A stretch of DNA of 10,129 bases, taken from assembly GCA_902783215.1 (NCBI GenBank), contig CACZQD010000076.1, forward strand, positions 1-10,129, read 5' to 3'. A program made the position numbers and the translations under genes. This DNA is from an uncultured Erysipelotrichaceae bacterium. Its GTDB lineage: Bacteria; Bacillota_I; Bacilli_A; RF39; UBA660. The notes beneath the pieces are model-generated. The model saw only the letters and a list, made by a program, of their open reading frames with translations. It did no database searches and was not told where the DNA came from. Positions 1 to 5,717 of this stretch are shown here, piece after piece (position 1 is the first letter of the stretch; each line of letters opens with the position of its first letter).

Positions 1-1
1 A

Positions 2-640
2 GTCGAGGGTGATTCTGCTGGTGGAAGTGCAATTAAGGGACGTGACTCTATGACACAAGCAATTCTTCCATTACGTGGAAAAATTCTTAATGTTGAAAAA
101 GCTAGACTTGATAAGGCTTTAGGTAATGAAGAAATTAGAACTATTATTACAGCTTTTGGTACGGGAATTGGTCAAGAATTTGATTTATCAAAATTAAGGT
201 ATGATAAAATTATTATTATGACTGATGCCGATGTTGATGGATCACATATTCGTGTATTGTTGTTAACTTTATTTTATCGCTTCTTTAAACCAATAGTTGA
301 AGCAGGTCATGTATATGCTGCTCAACCACCATTATTTGTTATAAAGCATGGTAAAACTATTAAATATGTTTTAAATGAAAAAGAAAGAGATGAGTATTTA
401 GCAACATTAAAGGAAAACACTAAATACGATATTATGCGTATGAAAGGTTTAGGAGAAATGGATGCTGAAGAGCTAAATGAAACAACAATGGATATTAATA
501 AGCGTGTTTTAAGAAGAATAACTGTGGATGATGCATTAGCAGCAGATGAAGCTTTCTCACAACTTATGGGTGATGAAGTTGAACCACGTAGAAAATTTAT
601 TGAAGAGAACGCAACTTTTGCGCAAAATTTGGATGTTTAA
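2..640 (+). CDS. gyrB: DNA gyrase subunit B, C-terminal part (5'-truncated by window edge)
   Basis: The reading frame is open from the left edge; base 2 begins the first whole codon, and 212 residues are visible. This is the TOPRIM and C-terminal part of the ATPase subunit of type IIA topoisomerase, which with GyrA introduces negative supercoils. The fragment opens with VEGDSAGG, the TOPRIM motif carrying the catalytic Glu, followed by QAILPLRGKILNVEKAR. The metal-binding DxD motif appears as MTDADVDGSHIR (nt 218-253), followed by the GHVYAAQPPLF segment. The end (MKGLGEMDAEELNETTM to NATFAQNLDV) matches the conserved GyrB tail. Several ATGs lie within the fragment, but the EGDSAGG stretch upstream of the first one (nt 50) shows that it is internal. 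The ParE subunit of topoisomerase IV is the alternative, but adjacency to gyrA and the origin-type gene order favour GyrB. It ends 11 bp before gyrA, so the two are probably co-transcribed. Confidence 0.96.
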   Translation, partial: VEGDSAGGSAIKGRDSMTQAILPLRGKILNVEKARLDKALGNEEIRTIITAFGTGIGQEFDLSKLRYDKIIIMTDADVDGSHIRVLLLTLFYRFFKPIVEAGHVYAAQPPLFVIKHGKTIKYVLNEKERDEYLATLKENTKYDIMRMKGLGEMDAEELNETTMDINKRVLRRITVDDALAADEAFSQLMGDEVEPRRKFIEENATFAQNLDV

Positions 641-651
641 TAGGAGGTTTT

Positions 652-3087
652 ATGGATAATTTAGAAGAAAATAATATAGTAAAAGAAATAAAAGAATCAT
701 TTTTAGATTATTCGATGAGTGTTATTGTGGCACGTGCTTTACCTGATTTAAGAGATGGATTAAAACCTGTTCATCGTCGAATTTTGTATTCAATGTATGA
801 ATCAGGATATACTCCAGATAAGCCTCATAAAAAATCGGCAAGGATAGTTGGAGATGTAATGGGAAAATACCATCCACATGGGGACTCAAGTATTTATGAG
901 GCAATGGTTAGAATGGCCCAAGATTTCTCTTATCGATATATGTTAGTTGATGGTCACGGAAACTTTGGTAATATGGAAGGTTATGGTGCAGCCGCAATGC
1001 GTTATACTGAATCTAGACTTTCCAAGATATCCTTAGAAATGATTAGAGACATTAATAAAAATACTGTTGATTTTGAACCAAATTTTGATGAATCTGAAAA
1101 AGAACCAAAAGTATTACCATCAAAATTTCCTAATATATTGGTAAATGGTACAATGGGAATTGCTGTTGGTATGGCAACAAATATTCCACCACATAATTTA
1201 GGAGAAGTAATTGATGGATGTGTAGCATATCTTGATAATCCTGATATTGATACATTAGGTTTAATGGAATACATTAAAGGTCCAGATTTTCCTACTGGCG
1301 CAACTATTTTGGGAAATAGTGGTATTAAGAAAGCATATGAAACAGGAAAGGGAAGTATTACTATTAGAAGTAATGCTGTTATCGAAGAACAAAAAGGAAG
1401 AAATTATATAATTATTGATCAAGTTCCATATGGAGTAAATACACTTGAATTAAAAAATAAAGTAGCTGGATTAGTACATAACAAAACTATTGATGGTATT
1501 GCAGATTATCATACAGATTTAAAAGACGGTGTAAAAATAACTATTACACTAAAGAAAGATGCTAATCCACAAGTAGTTTTGAATAATTTATATAAACATA
1601 CAGAATTCCAAACAAATTACAGTATTCATTTCTTAATGCTAGATAATGGTGTTCCAAAAACATTAGGATTAAAAGATATTATTTCAAAATATTTAGATCA
1701 TCAAAAAGAAGTTATTGTGAGAAGAACAAGATTTGATTTAGAAAAAGCTCAAAATCGTTCACATATATTAGAAGGTTTAAAAATAGCACTTGATAATATT
1801 GATGCAGTTATTGAACTTATTAGAGCTGCCAGAAATGATGAAGAAGCAATTTCAGGTTTAATGTCTAAATTTAAATTGAGTGAAATTCAATCTAAAGCTA
1901 TTTTGGAAATGAAATTACGTCGTTTAACAGGACTTGAACGCGAAAAAGTAGAAGATGAATTGCATCAATTAATGTTACTTATTGCTGATTTGAAAGATAT
2001 TTTAGAAAAAGAAGAAAGAGTAAGAGAAATTGTAAAACAAGAATTGTTAGAAATTAAACAAAAATATGGTGATGAGAGAAGAACCAATATTGATATGACT
2101 GCAATTGATTATATTGAGGATGAATCATTAATTCCTGTTGAAGATATTGTAATTACTTTAACAACAAATGGATATATAAAAAGAATGACAAGTGATAATT
2201 ATCGAACACAAAATCGTGGAGGAGTAGGAGTCAAAGGAATGACTACTAATGAAGAAGATTTTGTTGAAAATATGTTATCCATGACAACACATGATTATAT
2301 TTTGATGTTTAGTAACAATGGTAAAGTATATAGAATGAAAGGTTATGAAATTCCATTATTCAGTAGACAATCGAAAGGAATACCTATTATTAATTTATTA
2401 CCACTTGAAAAAGAAGAGAAAATTACTACAATGTTAAAAGTTGAATCTGATAATAAATCAGGATATTTAGTTTTTGCAACACAAAACGGATTGGTTAAGC
2501 GTACAAATGTTCGTGAATTTGAAAATATACGTTCTAATGGTAAAATTGCAATTAACTTAAAAGAAAATGATCAGTTGTTAGATGTTAAGTTAACTAATGG
2601 AGAAAATGAAGTATGCTTAGCTTCTTCAAATGGTAGATTAATTAGATTTAAAGAAGAAGAAATCCGTATTATGGGTAGAACAGCAAGTGGTGTTAAAGGA
2701 ATGACAATTGATGATGCAAAAATTGTTGGTTGTGAAATTTTATCCGATGATCAAAAAATACTTGTTGTAACTGAGAATGGATATGGTAAAAAGACTGCTG
2801 CATCAGAATATAGAATGACTCACAGGGGTAGTAAAGGTGTGAAAGCTCTAAACATTACAAGTAAAAATGGTAATATCGTAAAAATTAAAACAGTAACAGA
2901 CGATGAAGATTTAATGATTATTACTGATAGTGGAATTATTATAAGACTACCAATTGATCAAGTTTCATCAACTGGACGTGTTGCTCAGGGAGTTAAATTA
3001 ATAAATTTAAAAGAAAATCAAAAAGTAAGTAATATTACTTTAATAAATAAAGAAACTGATGAAGAGAATGAAGAAAAGGATAAGTAA
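652..3087 (+). CDS. gyrA: DNA gyrase subunit A
   Basis: Complete 811-residue DNA breakage-reunion subunit of gyrase, the partner of GyrB. The start is supported by a strong Shine-Dalgarno GGAGG at 643-647. The N-terminal breakage domain contains the active-site tyrosine in AAAMRYTE (Tyr118). The quinolone-resistance region HPHGDSSIYEAMVRMAQ (residues 74-90) has Ser79 and Glu83 at the positions of E. coli Ser83 and Asp87, the usual Gram-positive wild-type pattern. The C-terminal beta-pinwheel (from about residue 490) has six recognisable blade repeats, and the GyrA box is QNRGGVG (residues 520-526), which argues for gyrase rather than ParC. The stretch before the catalytic Tyr reads GNFGNMEGYGAAAM, where Bacillus has GNFGSVDGDSAAAM. 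The tail (ETDEENEEKDK) is acidic. The TAA stop lies inside a parS-containing palindrome that also looks like the transcription terminator. Confidence 0.98.
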   Translation: MDNLEENNIVKEIKESFLDYSMSVIVARALPDLRDGLKPVHRRILYSMYESGYTPDKPHKKSARIVGDVMGKYHPHGDSSIYEAMVRMAQDFSYRYMLVDGHGNFGNMEGYGAAAMRYTESRLSKISLEMIRDINKNTVDFEPNFDESEKEPKVLPSKFPNILVNGTMGIAVGMATNIPPHNLGEVIDGCVAYLDNPDIDTLGLMEYIKGPDFPTGATILGNSGIKKAYETGKGSITIRSNAVIEEQKGRNYIIIDQVPYGVNTLELKNKVAGLVHNKTIDGIADYHTDLKDGVKITITLKKDANPQVVLNNLYKHTEFQTNYSIHFLMLDNGVPKTLGLKDIISKYLDHQKEVIVRRTRFDLEKAQNRSHILEGLKIALDNIDAVIELIRAARNDEEAISGLMSKFKLSEIQSKAILEMKLRRLTGLEREKVEDELHQLMLLIADLKDILEKEERVREIVKQELLEIKQKYGDERRTNIDMTAIDYIEDESLIPVEDIVITLTTNGYIKRMTSDNYRTQNRGGVGVKGMTTNEEDFVENMLSMTTHDYILMFSNNGKVYRMKGYEIPLFSRQSKGIPIINLLPLEKEEKITTMLKVESDNKSGYLVFATQNGLVKRTNVREFENIRSNGKIAINLKENDQLLDVKLTNGENEVCLASSNGRLIRFKEEEIRIMGRTASGVKGMTIDDAKIVGCEILSDDQKILVVTENGYGKKTAASEYRMTHRGSKGVKALNITSKNGNIVKIKTVTDDEDLMIITDSGIIIRLPIDQVSSTGRVAQGVKLINLKENQKVSNITLINKETDEENEEKDK

Positions 3088-3114
3088 TGTTTCACGTGAA
3101 ACATTACTTTTTTT
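3082..3114 (+). terminator. Intrinsic terminator of gyrBA built on parS copy 1
   Basis: A perfect 28-bp palindrome (3082-3109) can fold in RNA as a 12-bp stem, arm AAGTAATGTTTC, with loop ACGT. Seven T residues (3108-3114) overlap and follow its 3' arm. This is the form of a rho-independent terminator directly after gyrA; the gyrA stop codon (3085-3087) is part of the left arm. The 16-bp parS is the heart of the stem, so the same bases appear to serve as ParB site and terminator. The stem has few G-C pairs, so its strength is uncertain. Confidence 0.65.
3088..3103. other. parS: parS site 1 (ParB/Spo0J binding)
   Basis: Exact TGTTTCACGTGAAACA, which fits the Bacillus parS consensus TGTTNCACGTGAAACA. 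It begins immediately after the gyrA stop codon and is the core of a 28-bp perfect palindrome (3082-3109). Confidence 0.93.
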
Positions 3115-3118
3115 GAAA

Positions 3119-3136
3119 TTATTTCCTGGGAAATAA
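3119..3136. other. Near-consensus Noc-binding-like palindrome
   Basis: The 14 bases 3121-3134, ATTTCCTGGGAAAT, differ at one position from the published Noc-binding consensus ATTTCCCGGGAAAT. The palindrome extends to 18 bp (3119-3136) with a single central T/G mismatch. It lies 15 bp after parS site 1. A half-site-like TTTGGGAAATAAT follows at 3145-3157. Occupancy by a Noc protein is inference. Confidence 0.4.
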
Positions 3137-3198
3137 AAATAGTGTTTGGGAAATAATGCAGATATTAATAATTTGTACATTAAAACAAATTAATACAA

Positions 3199-3214
3199 TG
3201 TTTCACGTGAAACA
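3199..3214. other. parS: parS site 2
   Basis: Exact TGTTTCACGTGAAACA at the centre of a 32-bp perfect palindrome (3191-3222; left outer arm TAATACAA, right outer arm TTGTATTA). The right outer arm contains TTGTAT, the likely -35 box of the SRP RNA promoter. No T-run follows on either strand, so this copy does not look like a terminator. Confidence 0.93.
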
Positions 3215-3243
3215 TTGTATTATAGAAAAAAATATAGTATATT
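3215..3243 (+). promoter_or_regulatory. Promoter of the SRP RNA gene
   Basis: TTGTAT (3215-3220) and TATATT (3238-3243) are separated by exactly 17 bp and resemble sigma-70/SigA -35 and -10 boxes. The -10 box ends six bases before G3250, where the terminal helix of the SRP RNA begins, so position and structure agree. The -35 box starts one base after parS site 2 and lies within its extended palindrome. Confidence 0.65.
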
Positions 3244-3245
3244 AT

Positions 3246-3254
3246 TTATGCACA
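3246..3254 (+). promoter_or_regulatory. Possible single DnaA box
   Basis: TTATGCACA fits the DnaA-box pattern TTATNCACA and covers the predicted transcription start of the SRP RNA. It is isolated: I saw no second box nearby, and part of the match is forced by the SRP RNA 5' end. Chance occurrence is quite possible. Confidence 0.25.
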
Positions 3255-3327
3255 ACATTTATATTCGAATCAGGTCAGAGTAGGAATACAGCAGCCTTAA
3301 GGATCTCTAAATGTGTGTGCTTTTTTT
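3250..3327 (+). ncRNA. ffs: Signal recognition particle RNA, minimal 4.5S-type
   Basis: RNA scaffold that binds Ffh and targets nascent membrane and secreted proteins to the membrane. The conserved helix 8 hairpin is clear: GGTCAGA-GTA-GGAA-TAC-AGCAG-CC (3273-3296), with the GGAA tetraloop at 3283-3286 closed by GTA/TAC, and the symmetric and asymmetric loop bases as in E. coli 4.5S RNA (GGUCAGG...GGAA...AGCAGCC). The ends pair: 3250-3261 with 3308-3320, 12 base pairs with one bulged G (3315), followed directly by seven T residues (3321-3327), so the closing helix is also the terminator. The body is about 71 nt plus the U-tail, near the mycoplasma size and far shorter than the Alu-domain-bearing 6S-like scRNA of B. 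subtilis. In B. subtilis the gene lies between tadA and dnaX; here it precedes tadA. The 3' end is inferred from the T-run. Confidence 0.9.
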
Positions 3328-3331
3328 GTAA

Positions 3332-3347
3332 TGTTTCACGTGAAACA
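3332..3347. other. parS: parS site 3
   Basis: Exact TGTTTCACGTGAAACA within a 32-bp perfect palindrome (3324-3355; arms TTTTGTAA and TTACAAAA). The outer left arm shares T residues with the SRP RNA terminator. It is only 12 bp from parS site 4. Confidence 0.93.
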
Positions 3348-3359
3348 TTACAAAATATA

Positions 3360-3375
3360 TGTTTCACGTGAAACA
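3360..3375. other. parS: parS site 4, upstream of the tadA ribosome binding site
   Basis: Exact TGTTTCACGTGAAACA; the palindrome extends to only 18 bp (3359-3376). It ends three bases before the tadA Shine-Dalgarno GGAGG (3378-3382), so it would lie in the tadA mRNA leader as a 7-bp hairpin and as a ParB site in the DNA. Confidence 0.93.
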
Positions 3376-3388
3376 TTGGAGGATATTT

Positions 3389-3802
3389 ATGGATAAATAT
3401 ATGAAAATAGCTTTCAAACAAGCAAAAAAAGCATATAAAAATGGTGATGTACCAGTCGGATGTGTTATTGTAAAAGATAATAAAATAATCGCACAAGCAC
3501 ATAACCAAAAAGAAAAAAAACACTCTGCAATAATGCACGCAGAAATAATAGCAATTAATAAAGCCTGTAAAAAATTAAAAACTTGGCACTTAGATGATTG
3601 TATTTTATATTCAACATTAGAACCTTGCATGATGTGTTGTGGAGCAATTGTTCAATCTCGTATTAAAAAAATAGTCTTTTCATTAGAAAATGAAAAATAC
3701 GGATGTCATAAATTATTAAAAAATATTGAAATAATTAAAGATGTTAATTCAAATGAATCAAAAAAAATTTTAAATAGTTTTTTTATAAACAAAAGAAAGT
3801 AA
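3389..3802 (+). CDS. tadA: tRNA-specific adenosine deaminase TadA
   Basis: A 137-residue zinc deaminase that converts A34 of tRNA-Arg(ACG) to inosine, so that one tRNA reads several CGN codons. Visible motifs: HAE with zinc ligand His50 and proton-shuttling Glu52 (IMHAEIIAINKAC), and PCMMC with zinc ligands Cys80 and Cys83 (TLEPCMMCCGAIVQSRI), as in E. coli TadA. I chose ATG 3389 (MDKYMKIAFKQAKKAY) because GGAGG at 3378-3382 lies six bases upstream. An in-frame ATG at 3359 would add MFHVKHWRIF, but most of that comes from translating parS site 4, and it has no Shine-Dalgarno sequence. The length is slightly below the usual 150-165 residues. The stop codon again abuts a parS site. No separate promoter was found; read-through from the SRP RNA promoter or a weak AT-rich promoter are possibilities. 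Confidence 0.95.
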   Translation: MDKYMKIAFKQAKKAYKNGDVPVGCVIVKDNKIIAQAHNQKEKKHSAIMHAEIIAINKACKKLKTWHLDDCILYSTLEPCMMCCGAIVQSRIKKIVFSLENEKYGCHKLLKNIEIIKDVNSNESKKILNSFFINKRK

Positions 3803-3818
3803 TGTTTCACGTGAAACA
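3803..3818. other. parS: parS site 5
   Basis: Exact TGTTTCACGTGAAACA directly after the tadA stop codon (3800-3802). The palindrome is 18 bp (3802-3819). The left flank AAGTAA is the same as at sites 1 and 7, but the right flank (TAAGAAAA) does not pair with it, and no T-run follows. Confidence 0.93.
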
Positions 3819-3907
3819 TAAGAAAATAATATATAAATAAATCATTTATATATGTTAATTTGTAAAATAAATATAAAATATATTCCAATGATTAAAAAAA
3901 TAATCAA
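3819..3907. other. Extremely AT-rich spacer with an inverted repeat
   Basis: This 89-bp stretch between parS sites 5 and 6 has only eight G/C bases. ATATATAAAT (3829-3838) and ATTTATATAT (3844-3853) form an inverted repeat with a 5-nt loop. No plausible gene or clear promoter was seen. Easy DNA melting is likely; a specific function is not evident. Confidence 0.45.
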
Positions 3908-3923
3908 TGTTTCACGTGAAACA
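3908..3923. other. parS: parS site 6
   Basis: Exact TGTTTCACGTGAAACA within a 26-bp perfect palindrome (3903-3928; arms ATCAA and TTGAT). Read on the minus strand, a T-rich run follows it (complement of 3894-3900), but no minus-strand gene is present to need a terminator. Its start is 105 bp after site 5 and 52 bp before site 7, close to 10 and 5 helical turns. Confidence 0.93.
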
Positions 3924-3953
3924 TTGATAAAACATTTAAATTAATAATTCAAC

Positions 3954-3992
3954 AAGTAATGTTTCACGTGAAACATTACTTTTACTATTTTT
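3954..3992 (+). terminator. Possible intrinsic terminator on parS copy 7, upstream of dnaX
   Basis: A 28-bp perfect palindrome (3954-3981), identical in sequence to the one ending gyrA, is followed by a T-rich stretch (TTACTATTTTT). It could separate tadA transcription from the dnaX operon. The U-tract is interrupted by AC and A, so the terminator is weaker than the gyrA one. Confidence 0.4.
3960..3975. other. parS: parS site 7
   Basis: Exact TGTTTCACGTGAAACA, core of the 28-bp palindrome 3954-3981. It is the last of the seven copies and lies about 60 bp before the dnaX start codon. Confidence 0.93.
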
Positions 3993-4016
3993 AAAATTAT
4001 TAATAAATAGTATAAT
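3988..4016 (+). promoter_or_regulatory. Candidate promoter of the dnaX operon
   Basis: A perfect -10 hexamer TATAAT (4011-4016) lies 17 bp after a poor -35 match, TTTTTA (3988-3993). Transcription would start near 4023, giving a very short leader before the AAAGGA Shine-Dalgarno of dnaX. In DNA this AT-rich the -10 match alone is weak evidence. Confidence 0.35.
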
Positions 4017-4037
4017 AATATTAGAAAGGATGATTAT

Positions 4038-5702
4038 ATGTATCAAGCACTTTATCGAAAATATCGTCCATCTACATTTAATGAGGTAGTAGGTCAAAAA
4101 ATAATTGTAAAAACATTATCAAACGCTATATTAAACAATCATATTAATCATGCTTATATTTTTTGTGGTCCGAGAGGTACCGGAAAAACTAGTATAGCTA
4201 AAATATTTGCGAAAACAATCAATTGTCAAAATTTAAATGAATTAGAACCGTGTAATAATTGTGATTCATGTAATCATATTATAGAAAATAAATCTATTGA
4301 TATAATTGAAATAGACGCTGCATCAAATAATGGTGTCGATGAAATCCGTGAACTTAAAAACAATGTTAATTTAGTTCCTTCAGTTGGAAATTATAAAGTA
4401 TATATAATTGATGAAGTACATATGCTTACAACTTCGGCATTCAATGCTTTATTAAAAACACTAGAAGAGCCACCTAAACATGTTGTGTTTATATTAGCTA
4501 CTACAGAAGTTCATAAAATTCCAGAAACTGTATTATCGAGATGTCAAAAATTTGATTTTCAAAAAATTAGTATTACAGAAATTAAAAATTATTTAATTAA
4601 TATTTGTGGTAAAGAAAATATAAAATATGAAGAAAATGCTATATTAAAAATATCAGAAATATCAAATGGATGTATGCGAGATGCCTTAAGTTTATTAGAT
4701 CAAGTTAGTGCATTCACAAATAAAAATATTACTGAAAATGATGTTGATGAAATAAATGGAAATATTGAACACAAACAAATGTATGATATAATAAATGATA
4801 TTTCCCAAAATAAATTTATCAAACTAATTACTACTTTTAAACAATTTGATAATAGTGGTAAAAATCTGTCAGTAATTATTGATTCGATTATTAGTTACTT
4901 GAAAAATATTCTTATATATATTAATGATTCTGAATATTTCAAAGATAAAAAACAAATTGATGAATTTGAAAAAATATTAGAAAATCTTGATGAAAATAAT
5001 ATATATGTTATTATAGATATGCTAATTGATACTTTAAAAAATATGAAATATGATAGTAATAAATTATTATTAGTAGAATTATGTTTTATAAAACTTAACA
5101 GTAAATTGTGTAACCAAAATAAAAAAGTAGAAAATAATAAAAATGAAAATAAAGAAAAAATAGATAGTAAAACTTATAATAATATTGATGATGTAAAAAT
5201 TACCAATAATATAAATACTTCACAAATAGAAAAAGTAAAAAAAATAAGAATTAATAATACATTAAGTTTATTTAATAAAAAAGATACAAAATTATTTAAA
5301 CAAGATTTAAATAGAATTAAAGAAGAAATAAATAATCCAAAGTATAGTTCATTAATATCACTAATATTAGATGGAGAATTTAAAGCTAAAGGAAATGAAT
5401 ACTTATTATTTATTTTTAAAACTACCTCGTTAGAAAATGTTTTTAATAGTAAAGTAAATGAAATAGAAACGTTATTTAATGAAATATATAATACAAAATA
5501 TAAAGTAATTGCTGATAATATTCAATCTTGGGATAAAATAAAACAGGAATTTAATAATGCTTTACGTCAAAATAAGAAAATTTATCATTATATAGAAGAT
5601 AATATTGAATATAATGATATAGTAGAAAAAATAGAACAAAAAGTAGAAACTCCAAAAACATCAATTGACAATATGTTTGAAGAAATAGTACAATATAAAT
5701 AG
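4038..5702 (+). CDS. dnaX: DNA polymerase III subunits gamma/tau
   Basis: A 554-residue AAA+ motor of the replicative clamp loader, which loads the DnaN sliding clamp and couples polymerase cores. Motifs in order: start MYQALYRKYRPSTFNEVVGQ; Walker A GPRGTGKT (44-51); zinc-binding cysteines C63, C72, C75, C78; Walker B IIDEVH (123-128); NALLKTLEEPP; sensor 1 FILATTE; arginine-finger SRC (167-169). Clamp-loader domains I-III end at about residue 355, then comes a linker rich in Asn and Lys (about 356-405) and a poorly conserved C-terminal tau region. AAAGGA (4025-4030) supports the start. It heads a dense run of co-directional genes. A tract of eight A residues in the linker (5237-5244) could allow slippage giving a shorter gamma-like product; this is speculative. 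Confidence 0.96.
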   Translation: MYQALYRKYRPSTFNEVVGQKIIVKTLSNAILNNHINHAYIFCGPRGTGKTSIAKIFAKTINCQNLNELEPCNNCDSCNHIIENKSIDIIEIDAASNNGVDEIRELKNNVNLVPSVGNYKVYIIDEVHMLTTSAFNALLKTLEEPPKHVVFILATTEVHKIPETVLSRCQKFDFQKISITEIKNYLINICGKENIKYEENAILKISEISNGCMRDALSLLDQVSAFTNKNITENDVDEINGNIEHKQMYDIINDISQNKFIKLITTFKQFDNSGKNLSVIIDSIISYLKNILIYINDSEYFKDKKQIDEFEKILENLDENNIYVIIDMLIDTLKNMKYDSNKLLLVELCFIKLNSKLCNQNKKVENNKNENKEKIDSKTYNNIDDVKITNNINTSQIEKVKKIRINNTLSLFNKKDTKLFKQDLNRIKEEINNPKYSSLISLILDGEFKAKGNEYLLFIFKTTSLENVFNSKVNEIETLFNEIYNTKYKVIADNIQSWDKIKQEFNNALRQNKKIYHYIEDNIEYNDIVEKIEQKVETPKTSIDNMFEEIVQYK

Positions 5703-5717
5703 AAGGGAATGATAAAA

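Noticed and set aside
720..745. CACGTG in gyrA near 731 as another parS site
   Set aside because: The flanks (GTGGCACGTGCTTTAC) do not match the consensus outside the central hexamer.
722..1274. Minus-strand open frames inside gyrA
   Set aside because: They are antisense shadows of a strongly conserved gene and have no start signals.
3156..3371. Open frame of 71 codons across the gyrA-tadA intergenic region
   Set aside because: It runs through parS sites and the SRP RNA gene, has no Shine-Dalgarno, and its protein has no recognisable pattern.
3275..3538. Minus-strand open frame over tadA and the parS sites
   Set aside because: It is antisense to tadA and to the SRP RNA, and contains two parS-derived FHVKH/CNVSRET segments; palindromic parS yields such frames on both strands.
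3082..3981. The repeated palindromes as a CRISPR array or an integron/REP-type mobile repeat
   Set aside because: Spacing is irregular (28 to 443 bp), there are no cas genes, and the core exactly matches the parS consensus, which explains the repeats better.
3819..4037. Replication origin (oriC) in the AT-rich spacer
   Set aside because: No cluster of DnaA boxes is present, and dnaA/dnaN are not in the window. Proximity to an origin is likely from gene order, but the origin itself is probably to the left of gyrB.
5709..5717. ATG 5709 as the ybaB start
   Set aside because: The AAGGGA Shine-Dalgarno would be immediately next to it; ATG 5718 has normal spacing and a family-like N-terminus.
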